Shown piece by piece: positions 7,694 through 15,560 of a DNA stretch of 48,195 bases. The notes below the pieces were generated by a model. That model was not told where the DNA came from. It searched no databases and saw only the letters and a program-made list of their open reading frames with translations. A program made the translations under genes and the position numbers. Numbering within the stretch: position 1 is the first letter of the stretch; the number at the start of each line of letters is the position of its first letter. The stretch is from Diplocloster agilis. GTDB taxonomy: Bacteria > Bacillota > Clostridia > Lachnospirales > Lachnospiraceae. The stretch covers positions 1-48,195 of the forward strand of contig NZ_JAHQCW010000043.1 of assembly GCF_019042275.1 (NCBI RefSeq). Reading direction: 5' to 3'.

Positions 7694-9972
7694 TGCTGAA
7701 ACGTAAGCTTTGGAGAGATTTTCTGAAAAACCGCACACAGTTTTTATCGATTTTCCTGATGTCTCTGCTGGGAATGCTGGTGTTTGTCGGTCTGGACGCA
7801 GAGGCTACCGGTCTTCGGAAATCTTCGGACACCTATTATGAGCAGACGAATCTGGCAGATCTGTGGCTGCAGGGGAGTCTCTTTACAGACAGGGACCAGG
7901 ACAGAGCCCTTCGGACCAGGAATGTGAAGCGGGCGTCTCTGAGACTAACGGTTGATGCAAAAGCACAGATGCCGTCGGGCGAACCATCGATGAAGTTGAA
8001 TTTTATCTCGGATCAGGAAGTGTCGGGGATGCTGCTGCTGGAAGGAACGCCCTGGCAGCCTGGGACCGCTGGAATATGGGTTGATGACATGTTCGCGCTC
8101 CGGCAGGGAGTGGAGATAGGGGATATACTGACACTGCGTTACGAGTCTGTGGATTTTCAGGAACCGGTCAGAGGGATAATAAAGAACCCGGAATATGTAT
8201 ATTATACCGGGGACCAGGCAGAGATGATGCCGGATTACGGAAATTATGGGTATGGCTTCCTGGACCCGGAGGAATTCCCGGGGGATTTTCCGGGTTATGA
8301 TACGATATTGGTCGACATTCAGGAGGAAGCCGGTATCTCTGCGGTTAAAAAGGCGCTGGTACAGTCTTTTGCCTCGGAAAATCTGGTGATTACCGGGCGG
8401 AATCAGCAGAGCAGTTATCAGACGCTGGATTCGGAAATAGAACAGCACAAAATGATGGGCTTATTATTCCCCTCCGTTTTTCTGTTTATAGCGGTTCTGG
8501 GGATTATAACGACTATGACCCGGATGACTGCAAACCAGAGAATGCAGATCGGTACGCTGAAGGCATTGGGATTTACAAGAAAGAAAATAACACGGCATTA
8601 TGTATCCTACGGGATACTGATCAGTGTGCTGGGGGCGGTGTTGGGATCTGTCCTGGGATACTGGCTGATACCGGAACTGATCTTCTCCAATTTCTCACAA
8701 ATGTATCTTCTACCGTCCTGGGATCGTTCGCTCTCCGCACTGTCCGCGGCCGGCCTCGTGCTTGTGGCGGTGATATCCGCCCTGGTCAGTTTCCTGGCCT
8801 GCCAAAGGCAGTTAAGAGAATCTCCGGCGGACACGCTGAAACCTCCGGCTCCTAAGCATATCAGACATACGGTGCTGGAAAAAAGTAAATTGTGGCTGCG
8901 GATGAATTTTTCTTCACAGTGGAATCTTCGGGATATTCTCAGAAATAAGATCCGGTCGCTTATGGGAGTCATCGGGGTGGCCGGCTGTACCATGCTTTTA
9001 ATCTGTGCCTTTGGATGTTATGACTCATTCCGGTCACTGGCGGACTGGTCCTTTGAGGAACTGATGACCAACCGTACGAAGATATTACTGGATGAACAGG
9101 GAGGGGTTCACCTGGGACAGGAGCTGGCTGACCAGTATGACGGCCAGATGATTGTGGAGAAAGCTGCGGAGTTTGAATCGGACGGCGTTACGAAGACCGG
9201 TCAGCTGACCGCGGTGGATGACGGTAGCTATTATCATTTCCAGAATCCGAAACAGCAGGAGGTGCAGCTTACGGAAGGGGGAATCGCCCTCTCCTATAAG
9301 ATGGCACAAGCCCTGGACGTGGAGGAAGGGGAATTTGTAAATTGGCATCCCATCGGCGACAGCACCTGGCATAGATCCAGGATTTCGCAAATTTACCGGG
9401 TGCCTACCGGACAGGGGATCGCTATGACGCGTAAGACTTATGAAAAATTAGATCTTTCCTTTCGTCCCACAGCGGTTTTGACGAATCAGATCCCGGAAGC
9501 CGGCCTGGGAGATCAGGAGGGAATTCAGGGGATTCAAAGCCTGGACGATATGAAAAACTCCATGAATGAGACGATGGAAATGATGTACCTGATGGTGGGA
9601 ATCCTGATTCTGGCGGCCATAATCCTGGGAACCGTGGTCTTATACAACCTGGGAGCGCTGTCTTTTATAGAGAAGACCAGAGAAATCGCCACACTGAAGG
9701 TTCTGGGATTTCGAACCCGAAGAATCCGCGGCATATTGCAGAAACAGAATCTTTGGATTACCGCAGCCGGAATATTGCTGGGGATCCCCCTGGGATATGG
9801 ATTACTGGCCGCGCTGTGCGGCAGTATATCAGAGTCGCAGGACATGATCCCCTATGTGTCCAAAGCGTCGATGCTTTTGTCGGCCGCGGGGACCTTACTG
9901 GTCTCAGCGGGGGTGAATTTTCTACTGTCAGGAAAGACAAAGCTAATTGGGCTTGTGGAAGCGCTAAAATAG
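7693..9972 (+). CDS. FtsX-domain ABC transporter permease (MacB-like)
   Basis: A 759-residue membrane permease. It has one N-terminal membrane segment (about 18-34), a large extracytoplasmic domain, three helices of a first FtsX domain (about 255-375), a further membrane segment and extracytoplasmic region (about 425-625), then a second FtsX domain (about 630-750). The conserved FtsX-type 'IGTLKALGFTRKKI' and 'IATLKVLGFRTRRI' are the two coupling-helix repeats. The duplicated layout resembles the Firmicutes permeases linked with peptide or antibiotic export. Its substrate cannot be read here. It ends 22 bp before the converging lgt-family gene without a clear plus-strand terminator. Confidence 0.9.
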   Translation: MLKRKLWRDFLKNRTQFLSIFLMSLLGMLVFVGLDAEATGLRKSSDTYYEQTNLADLWLQGSLFTDRDQDRALRTRNVKRASLRLTVDAKAQMPSGEPSMKLNFISDQEVSGMLLLEGTPWQPGTAGIWVDDMFALRQGVEIGDILTLRYESVDFQEPVRGIIKNPEYVYYTGDQAEMMPDYGNYGYGFLDPEEFPGDFPGYDTILVDIQEEAGISAVKKALVQSFASENLVITGRNQQSSYQTLDSEIEQHKMMGLLFPSVFLFIAVLGIITTMTRMTANQRMQIGTLKALGFTRKKITRHYVSYGILISVLGAVLGSVLGYWLIPELIFSNFSQMYLLPSWDRSLSALSAAGLVLVAVISALVSFLACQRQLRESPADTLKPPAPKHIRHTVLEKSKLWLRMNFSSQWNLRDILRNKIRSLMGVIGVAGCTMLLICAFGCYDSFRSLADWSFEELMTNRTKILLDEQGGVHLGQELADQYDGQMIVEKAAEFESDGVTKTGQLTAVDDGSYYHFQNPKQQEVQLTEGGIALSYKMAQALDVEEGEFVNWHPIGDSTWHRSRISQIYRVPTGQGIAMTRKTYEKLDLSFRPTAVLTNQIPEAGLGDQEGIQGIQSLDDMKNSMNETMEMMYLMVGILILAAIILGTVVLYNLGALSFIEKTREIATLKVLGFRTRRIRGILQKQNLWITAAGILLGIPLGYGLLAALCGSISESQDMIPYVSKASMLLSAAGTLLVSAGVNFLLSGKTKLIGLVEALK

Positions 9973-9994
9973 GAGCGCTTCCTCCGAAGATGAT

Positions 9995-10777
9995 TTATGA
10001 TTCCTCGGTTTTTTGTGTCTCTTTATTAAGCTTGTCCCGTTTGTTGAGGCAGAATAACTGTATCATTCCGAAGATTACGATGAAGATGGAGATAAACTGC
10101 GAAGTCGACAGGAATCCGACATTCCCGCGGGGATCGTTCCGGAAGATCTCGATAATAAAGCGTCCGACCCCATACAGGATCAGATACAGATTGATCACTC
10201 TGCCGTCCGTAGGCTTGCGGCGTGCATACAGAATCAGGACAATGGCCAGCAGCAGATCCCCGACACTGGAGAAGATCTGGGTGGGCAGAAGCCGGATTCC
10301 GTTGGGAGCCATTGGGGAATTCTGAAAAACGATGCCGATGGAACAGGTGGTCTCCCGGCCATAACAGCAGCCGGCCATCAGGCAGCCGATGCGGCCCAGG
10401 CACTGGCCAATGGCCACGGAAGGCGCGATCAGATCCAGACATTTCAGAAAATTGACTTTTTTACGCCGGGTGTAGATAAAGCAGGCCAGCACACCGCCCA
10501 GAATACCACCGTATACCACGAAGCCGTTAGTGATATCAGACAGCACGTTTTTGGAGTGGATCAGATTGGGCAGATCGGTAATCAGATAGAGCAGTTTGGC
10601 GCCCAGAAGCCCGCCGACGATACAGCAGAGGGCCAGATCGATCACCGTATTGCCGTCCACTTCATATTTTTTGGAACGGTACATGGCCAGCAGAATCGCC
10701 GCCAGGAAGCCAAGGGCAATCATGAAACCGTAGCTGTAAATCGTGATGGGACCGATTGAAAATAATTTATAATGCAT
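9995..10777 (-). CDS. lgt: Prolipoprotein diacylglyceryl transferase (Lgt) family protein, variant motifs
   Basis: A 260-residue polytopic membrane protein of the Lgt family, which transfers diacylglycerol from phosphatidylglycerol to the lipobox Cys of prolipoproteins. The family layout of about seven helices is present. Two signature regions differ from the classical enzyme: the HGG motif reads VVYGGILGG (Tyr for His near residue 89), and the GRxGNFxNxE signature reads GRIGCLMAGCCYG (128-140), with three Cys residues. This variant form is common in clostridia and usually annotated lgt, but it may be a paralogue with another role. The start follows AAGAGGAGAATGTT. No partner overlaps it. Confidence 0.8.
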   Translation of the reverse strand: MHYKLFSIGPITIYSYGFMIALGFLAAILLAMYRSKKYEVDGNTVIDLALCCIVGGLLGAKLLYLITDLPNLIHSKNVLSDITNGFVVYGGILGGVLACFIYTRRKKVNFLKCLDLIAPSVAIGQCLGRIGCLMAGCCYGRETTCSIGIVFQNSPMAPNGIRLLPTQIFSSVGDLLLAIVLILYARRKPTDGRVINLYLILYGVGRFIIEIFRNDPRGNVGFLSTSQFISIFIVIFGMIQLFCLNKRDKLNKETQKTEES

Positions 10778-10911
10778 AACATTCTCCTCTTGTGTTGATA
10801 TGATCTATTGGATAAATAGACAGCATGGCTGTTCAGCGATACTATTTGTTCATTGTATGCTACTTTGTAAAAATAATCAACCCACAGCTGAACTTAAAGT
10901 CCTTCCGGGGT

Positions 10912-11802
10912 TCAGAAGGTCTGATCCTGTGCGGCTGTTTTTTCCTGTTGCTTACGGACGGCAAAGCCACTGCGGATCGCGTGATGGGGGCAGGCTTTCT
11001 TGCATTCCCCGCACCGGATGCATTCGGGACTGTTGGGCTTTTGATAGATGGCGATATCCATCTGGCAGGTGTGCTTACATACATTGCACCCGGTACATTT
11101 GGACGCGTCCACCTCGTAATGATAGAGGGACCATGGATTACACAGGCCGTATATGGCGCCCAGCGGGCAGATATACTTGCAGAACGGCCGGTAGCTGATG
11201 ACCGATAGCAGCAGGATCATAAACAGCAGAAACATTTTCCAGCTGAACAAAAAGCCGATGCTTTCCTGCAGGCCCGGGTTGGCCGATACCAGCGGGATTC
11301 CACCCAGGAGAGTCCCTGAGGGACAGATCCATTTACAGAACCAGGGGGAACCCTGGCCTACCACATTGACCACGAACAGCGGCAGCCAGATGACGAATAC
11401 CACCAGAATGACGTATTTCAGATAGCGGAGCACCTTATCTCCCGGCAGATTCTTTCTCTTGACCGGAAAAGGGATCTTATGTAACAGGTCCTGCACCAGC
11501 CCGAAGGGACACAGGAATCCGCAGACCAGACGCCCTACCAGGGCGCCTACGGCGATGAGAAAACCGACCACGTAGTAAGACATTTTATAATCACGGCTTC
11601 CCAGGACCGCCTGAAGGGAACCGATCGGACAGGCACCAAGCGCGCCGGGGCAGGAATAACAGTTAAGCCCCGGAAGGCAGAGCTGCTTGGAAGGCCCGGT
11701 ATAAATTTTTCCTTTGATAAATCCTGCGATATACCCGTTGGACAGAGCGGTAAAACCCAGCTGAATCCACAGGCGCAGGTGTTTTTTTATGGACTGTATC
11801 AA
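10912..11802 (-). CDS. 4Fe-4S membrane protein of the NapH/NosR/YccM type
   Basis: A 296-residue inner-membrane ferredoxin-like electron-transfer protein. Four or five hydrophobic helices precede two C-terminal 4Fe-4S motifs, CTGCNVCKHTC and CIRCGECKKAC. Membrane-loop cysteine clusters LPGLNCYSCPGALGACP near residue 45 and a FLCPFGLVQD / YICPLGAIYG pair are the NapH-family marks. It starts at TTG (11802) after AGGAGGGCGCACGA, 12 bp downstream of the CXXC mini-gene, so the two form one operon. It probably passes electrons between the quinone pool or a soluble donor and an unknown partner; no reductase is nearby. Confidence 0.88.
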   Translation of the reverse strand: MIQSIKKHLRLWIQLGFTALSNGYIAGFIKGKIYTGPSKQLCLPGLNCYSCPGALGACPIGSLQAVLGSRDYKMSYYVVGFLIAVGALVGRLVCGFLCPFGLVQDLLHKIPFPVKRKNLPGDKVLRYLKYVILVVFVIWLPLFVVNVVGQGSPWFCKWICPSGTLLGGIPLVSANPGLQESIGFLFSWKMFLLFMILLLSVISYRPFCKYICPLGAIYGLCNPWSLYHYEVDASKCTGCNVCKHTCQMDIAIYQKPNSPECIRCGECKKACPHHAIRSGFAVRKQQEKTAAQDQTF

Positions 11803-11814
11803 TCGTGCGCCCTC

Positions 11815-11964
11815 CTATCCTATGCCGATGCATTCCAGGCAGATTGCGGCCGCCTTCTTAAACACGACCAGATTCTCTTCGCGCAGGATTCCCAGGCAGA
11901 TAAATGCGATACCGACGGCCAGCATGCACAGGCCTGGCAGACGTTTCTTCCATTGAGCGGACAT
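11815..11964 (-). CDS. CD1871A-type CXXC mini membrane protein
   Basis: A 49-residue protein. It starts at ATG 11964 after TAAGGAGGTTTCT and ends in ICLECIGIG, with one hydrophobic helix (about residues 11-26) after a basic start. The C-terminal CLECIGIG matches what I know as the CD1871A family of CXXC proteins in clostridia (from memory). Its start and stop are clear, and the TTG start of the NapH-like gene follows after 12 bp with its own GGAGG. The short CxxC tail suggests a redox or metal-cluster helper for the Fe-S protein (inference). Confidence 0.8.
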   Translation of the reverse strand: MSAQWKKRLPGLCMLAVGIAFICLGILREENLVVFKKAAAICLECIGIG

Positions 11965-12016
11965 AGAAACCTCCTTATGTATAATGTAAAATTATAAGTT
12001 ACAGTTTGCATTTATT

Positions 12017-12045
12017 ATTGTACACGACATAGGGGAAACTGTCCA
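12017..12045 (-). promoter_or_regulatory. Promoter of the CXXC/NapH-like operon
   Basis: Read on the minus strand, TGGACA (12045-12040), 17 bp, TACAAT (12022-12017). It lies about 50 bp upstream of the CXXC mini-gene start. No terminator or operator is obvious in between. Confidence 0.65.
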
Positions 12046-12104
12046 GAAAAAATTTTACAGGTTTTCTTTTAACTTTGTCGTTCCTTTTTGACGTTCTTTT
12101 GGCA

Positions 12105-12235
12105 GGCTTTTTTTATTCCACAGAAAAATGCGCCTATGGAATAAAAAGCCCTCCGGGGGATCGCACTGCGGCGGGAAGGAAGATGCCGCTTACGCGGCCC
12201 GCCGTAGGCGGAGAGTTTCGCAAGCGAAACTCTTA
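12105..12235. repeat. Dispersed hairpin repeat copy 1, plus adjacent palindromes
   Basis: TTTTTATTCCA (12110-12120) pairs with TGGAATAAAAA (12137-12147), extended by GGC/GCC, and is followed by GCCCTCCG. The same 46-bp arrangement recurs after tRNA-Val (18391-18439). Downstream lie GC-rich palindromes (GCCGCTTACGCGGCCCGCCGTAGGCGG region) and a perfect hairpin AGAGTTTCGC-aa-GCGAAACTCT (12213-12234). The rest of the gap up to 12423 shows nothing I can assign except AT-rich DNA before the next gene. Confidence 0.6.
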
Positions 12236-12423
12236 TTTCTAAGGTCCTGGGGCTGGAAATTTGCGGTGCAAAGTGGTATATTATAGCTTATCATTCAGCG
12301 GGGTTACAGCCGCCTTTTGGGAATTTTAGGAAATCTTTTTAGGGAATGTTTTTGCAGATGCCGGGTGACGGGACTATATGCCTGCCGGACATTTGCCATA
12401 ATAGTAAAGGAGATGAGAAGCGT

Positions 12424-12804
12424 ATGTTTGAACAGGATTATATTATGCGCATGATCCATGATCTGGTGCGGATGCTGGCAAAACTATTGCTGGGAAAGGA
12501 TACGGTAATGTATGAGTTCCCGGATGAAGCGGAGTTTACGGAAGGAGATTTTCTGTATAAACGGATTTTGCAGCTTCTGGAGGCGGGCCGGATTAATGAG
12601 GCGGAAAATATGCTGTTTGAGGGGATGCACACGGATGATCTGAGTTACTTTGAGATGGCTATGGATTTTTATACCCGGCTGAACCAGCTGGATGACGCAT
12701 ATCTGGAGGAGCACGATTACTCGAGGGAAGAAATTGAGGACGGAATCCAGATGGCGGCCCGGGCTTTTGGTATTTCGGACGAAGTAGTCTCTATGCTGAA
12801 ATAA
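12424..12804 (+). CDS. DUF6483-like hypothetical protein
   Basis: A 126-residue soluble, acidic, helical protein beginning MFEQDYIMRMIHDLVRML. This start pattern and length match what I recall as the DUF6483 family of clostridia, of unknown function. The ATG at 12424 is chosen over an upstream in-frame ATG at 12346 because AAAGGAGATGAGAAGCGT precedes it and the upstream extension has no conserved look. The middle segment (residues about 45-100) resembles a TPR-like helical pair (LLEAGRINEAENMLFEG ... MDFYTRLNQLDDAYL). It stands alone and ends at a strong terminator. Confidence 0.75.
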   Translation: MFEQDYIMRMIHDLVRMLAKLLLGKDTVMYEFPDEAEFTEGDFLYKRILQLLEAGRINEAENMLFEGMHTDDLSYFEMAMDFYTRLNQLDDAYLEEHDYSREEIEDGIQMAARAFGISDEVVSMLK

Positions 12805-12838
12805 AGAATAGAATACCGTCGGATTTAAAAGACGGATC

Positions 12839-12878
12839 GGACGGACCTCCCTGCCGGTGCAGGAAGGCCCGTCCTTTT
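12839..12878. terminator. Terminator between convergent DUF6483-like and MATE genes
   Basis: GGACGGACCTCCCTGC pairs with GCAGGAAGGCCCGTCC over a CGGT loop, followed by TTTTAT. It serves the plus-strand gene. The minus-strand MATE stop lies 7 bp beyond. Confidence 0.85.
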
Positions 12879-12884
12879 ATGAGG

Positions 12885-14258
12885 CTACTTTAGGGTCGGA
12901 ACAAACTGCTTTCTTTCAGAAGCTAACTCTTTGTGAAGCCGCACGGCCATAAATATTGTTATAAAGGCGGAGAGAACATCCGCAGCCGGCTGTGAATACA
13001 GAATCCCCTTTAAGCCCCAGAACCGGGGCAAAATCAGGATAGCGGGAACAAAGCAAATCCCCTGTCTTAAGGCCCCCAGGAAACAGCCTTCTTTTGCTTT
13101 TCCCATCGCGAGGAAAAGGGAGGAATATACGGTGTAAAAGCCAAAAAGCAGGAAGGATAAAGCATTTGCCCTTAAAGCGGTTCCGCCGACACGTATCATT
13201 TCCGCATCATTTTTCGTAAATCCTGAGATAATGGCAGTGGAAAAGGCTGCGGTGACCAGACCAAAGATCGCACAAAATATTGTTGACCAGATGATAGAAG
13301 TTTTGACCGCCTCATGTAAGCGGTCATATTTTTTTGCGCCGTAGCTATAGCCGGCAACAGGCTGCAGCCCTTTTAAAAATCCAAATACCATCAGAGTTCC
13401 CAGAGACATTATTTTCGTTACCGCCCCCATGGCAGCCAGCGCGGAATCCCCATATGGCTTAACCCCGTCGATGATCATGGTTATGGAAAGGCTGGTCAGC
13501 AGCTGAAACGCCAGTGTGGGAATACCGATTTTTAATATTTCAGACAGGATCTCTTTCGATAAACAGTAATCGCGAATACGAAAACGGAATAAACTTTTTT
13601 TACTCAGGATGTAGCCAAGATACATCAGGGAAGATACACACTGCGAGACGGCTGTGGCAGCCGCGGCGCCGGCTACCCCAAGATTCAGGCGGTAGATGAA
13701 GAGCGGGTCTAAAATAACATTTAGCACCGCGCCTGTCATTAATACGCACATAGTTGTCTTAGCCGCGCCCTCGCTGGATACGATGTTATTCATTGTGACA
13801 TTGAAGACGTTGAAGATGGAGAATGTCACGTAGATGCGGGTATATGTAAGGGCATAGGGCATTACAGTCTCTGATGCGCCTAACCGGTGCAGAATTGGTC
13901 TCAGAAAAATAACGGAGAAGAGTACGACTGCCGCTCCCGCCAAAAGGCTGCTGTAAATCGCGGTACTGGCGGCTTTGTCTGCGGTTTCTGTATTCCCGCG
14001 CCCCAATAGTCTGGAAAGATAGGAGGCTGCTCCATTTCCGAATAATAAGCCGATGCCCACGACCACCTGCCCGAGGGGGAAGGCCACCGTGATTGCGCCC
14101 ATTTGGCTGGTACCCAGCCCCCCCACAAAATAGGCATCCGCCAGATTATATAGCGCGTTGATCATCATACCGATCATAGTCGGTAATCCCAAAGCCAACA
14201 GCGCCTTTGGCACTGCGGCGCTCCCCAGTAGTTCAATTTTCTTGCTGCCTGTGTTCAT
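12885..14258 (-). CDS. MATE family multidrug/cation efflux transporter
   Basis: A 457-residue, twelve-helix antiporter that exports cationic drugs or metabolites using Na+ or H+. The two MATE halves are seen, with the family start 'KALLALGLPTMIGMMINALYNLADAYFVG' and 'KGLQPVAGYSYGAKKYDR' in the second half. The ATG at 14258 (MNTGSKKIELL) is chosen because GAAAGGAGCG lies just upstream; a longer frame would run through the promoter into the padR gene. It is transcribed divergently from the PadR regulator, and two TACTATA-n3-TATAGTA operators lie between them. Confidence 0.9.
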   Translation of the reverse strand: MNTGSKKIELLGSAAVPKALLALGLPTMIGMMINALYNLADAYFVGGLGTSQMGAITVAFPLGQVVVGIGLLFGNGAASYLSRLLGRGNTETADKAASTAIYSSLLAGAAVVLFSVIFLRPILHRLGASETVMPYALTYTRIYVTFSIFNVFNVTMNNIVSSEGAAKTTMCVLMTGAVLNVILDPLFIYRLNLGVAGAAAATAVSQCVSSLMYLGYILSKKSLFRFRIRDYCLSKEILSEILKIGIPTLAFQLLTSLSITMIIDGVKPYGDSALAAMGAVTKIMSLGTLMVFGFLKGLQPVAGYSYGAKKYDRLHEAVKTSIIWSTIFCAIFGLVTAAFSTAIISGFTKNDAEMIRVGGTALRANALSFLLFGFYTVYSSLFLAMGKAKEGCFLGALRQGICFVPAILILPRFWGLKGILYSQPAADVLSAFITIFMAVRLHKELASERKQFVPTLK

Positions 14259-14280
14259 ATGTATGTAACGCTCCTTTCTC

Positions 14281-14366
14281 TTGACATGAAATGTAAAGTA
14301 TAGTACTATAAAATATAGTAAAAACGACATGGTGTTTATACTACTATAAATTATAGTATTTGTCAA
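14281..14366. promoter_or_regulatory. Overlapping padR and MATE promoters with two PadR-type operators
   Basis: The plus promoter is TTGACA (14281-14286), 17 bp, TACTAT (14304-14309). The minus promoter is TTGACA (14366-14361), 17 bp, TAGTAT (14343-14338). Each -10 lies in a copy of TACTATA-n3-TATAGTA (14304-14320 and 14342-14358; the second is a perfect 8-1-8 palindrome). The two promoters face each other, so their first transcribed bases overlap. PadR autoregulation with control of the pump is inferred. Confidence 0.75.
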
Positions 14367-14382
14367 CGGAAAAGGAGGAAAT

Positions 14383-14925
14383 ATGGCAACGATAGATTTA
14401 ATCGTATTGGGCATGTTAAAAAAAGAAGCGCTGAGTGCCTACGATATCCAAAAATTAGTAGAATATCGCAACATATCCAGGTGGGTGAAAATCAGCACGC
14501 CTTCGATCTATAAAAAAGTGATTCAGCTTGAAGAAAAGGGATATATCAAAAGTAATACGGTAAAAGAGGGAAAGATGCCGGAGAAAGCAGTCTATTCCTT
14601 AACGGATTCAGGGGAAAAAGAATTTGAAAACCTGATGACAAAGATTGCCGCCCAGCCTATCCGGTTTTTCCTGGATTTTAACGCGGTCATCGTAAATCTG
14701 GACAGCCTCTCTGCGGAAGAACAAAAATCTTGCCTGAAAAGTATTGAGGAAAATGTAAAAACGTTAAAAGCCTATTTGGAAGAAAACATAAGGGAAAAGG
14801 AAAATATACCGGAGATTCCCAGGACAGGAATGGCCGTTTTACAACAGCAGCTTATTTTGGCACAAGCAATCGAAACATGGATCGCCTCTCTTGACGCTGC
14901 ATCGCCGGCCGGCGAACCGGTATAA
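14383..14925 (+). CDS. PadR family transcriptional regulator
   Basis: A 180-residue winged-helix regulator. The PadR domain covers residues 1-90 (ending near 'GEKEFENLMTKIA') with the usual 'LIVLGMLKKEALSAYDIQKL' opening. The C-terminal half (about 95-170) is a helical dimerisation domain of the Vir_act_alpha_C type. GGAAAAGGAGGAAAT precedes the ATG. It is divergent from the MATE pump, and PadR proteins classically repress adjacent efflux genes until a drug binds, so it most likely controls this pump and itself. Confidence 0.9.
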   Translation: MATIDLIVLGMLKKEALSAYDIQKLVEYRNISRWVKISTPSIYKKVIQLEEKGYIKSNTVKEGKMPEKAVYSLTDSGEKEFENLMTKIAAQPIRFFLDFNAVIVNLDSLSAEEQKSCLKSIEENVKTLKAYLEENIREKENIPEIPRTGMAVLQQQLILAQAIETWIASLDAASPAGEPV

Positions 14926-14976
14926 GTTAAAATATAAAGATAAATGTAAAGAAAAACAGATATTAAAACAGATAGA

Positions 14977-15032
14977 AAAACAGATATCCGCAAACTGAGT
15001 TTTGGCGGACTCAGCCAGCGGGTATCTGTTTT
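14977..15032. terminator. Bidirectional terminator between padR and csoR
   Basis: AAAACAGATATCCGC (14977-14991) pairs with GCGGGTATCTGTTTT (15018-15032), with an inner ACTGAG/CTCAG stem. A and T runs flank it on both sides, so it can end transcription from padR and from the minus-strand copA-csoR operon. Confidence 0.75.
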
Positions 15033-15090
15033 CGTTCGTATTGATTTTTGTTATGCCGCTTTACTTTTCATGCGATTCCCCGGCAGGAGC

Positions 15091-15354
15091 TTATTTTTCC
15101 ATCTTATCCAGCAGGGAGAGGATTTCGTCGATCTTTTCATCCGCGTCGCCGGAGGCGAAAGCTTCTTTGACACAGCCTTTCATGTGTTCTTTGAGAATCT
15201 CCCGGTTTACCCGGCGCAGAATGGCCTGTGTGGCTAACAGCTGGGTGGAAATGTCGATACAGTAGCGGTCTTCCTCCACCATTTTTAAAAGACCGTCCAG
15301 CTGTCCCCGGGCAGTTTTTAACAGACGGGTAACGGTTGCTTTGTCGGCTTTCAT
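15091..15354 (-). CDS. csoR: CsoR-type metal-sensing transcriptional repressor
   Basis: An 87-residue all-helical CsoR/FrmR (DUF156) family protein. The copper-site pattern is present: Cys in DRYCIDIS, His in EHMKG and Cys in GCVKEA, giving the x-H-C Cu(I) site. Its start overlaps the copA stop by four bases (ATGA), so it is the last gene of the operon and is translationally coupled. A G/C-rich CsoR-type palindrome in the copA promoter completes the circuit: apo-CsoR represses, and Cu(I) releases (family knowledge). Confidence 0.9.
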   Translation of the reverse strand: MKADKATVTRLLKTARGQLDGLLKMVEEDRYCIDISTQLLATQAILRRVNREILKEHMKGCVKEAFASGDADEKIDEILSLLDKMEK

Positions 15355-15560
15355 AGAACCGATACCACTTCATAGCCCGCGTCGGTAACGGCCTGGCTCA
15401 AAGTCTCATTGGAGAGTTCGGAGGTTAACTCGACCGTTGCGGTTTTTTCCTCCAGATTCACCTCGGCGGATGCTACACCCTCCAGGGCGTTCAGGGCTTT
15501 TTCTACGTTTGCCTTGCAGTGGGCACACATCATTCCGTTTACCGTTAATACTTTTTTCAT
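15351..15560 (-). CDS. Candidate internal in-frame start for a free CopZ-like chaperone
   Basis: Inside copA, the bases AAAAAGGAGACGATGAA stand directly before ATG 15560, in frame, giving a 69-residue product [20 protein letters not shown]... This is the size and form of a stand-alone CopZ Cu(I) chaperone. The preceding linker is polar and rich in Asn/Glu/Lys. The ribosome site is far better than expected inside a gene, so either a free chaperone is made from the same message or a recent copA-copZ fusion kept the old start. This is inference from sequence only. Confidence 0.5.
   Translation of the reverse strand: MKKVLTVNGMMCAHCKANVEKALNALEGVASAEVNLEEKTATVELTSELSNETLSQAVTDAGYEVVSVL

Noticed and set aside
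10222-11425. Plus-strand frames opposite the lgt-family and NapH-like genes
   Set aside because: They are shadows of clear minus-strand genes and show no family motifs.
12346-12423. Upstream extension of the DUF6483-like gene
   Set aside because: A strong ribosome site lies directly before ATG 12424, and the extra residues look non-conserved.
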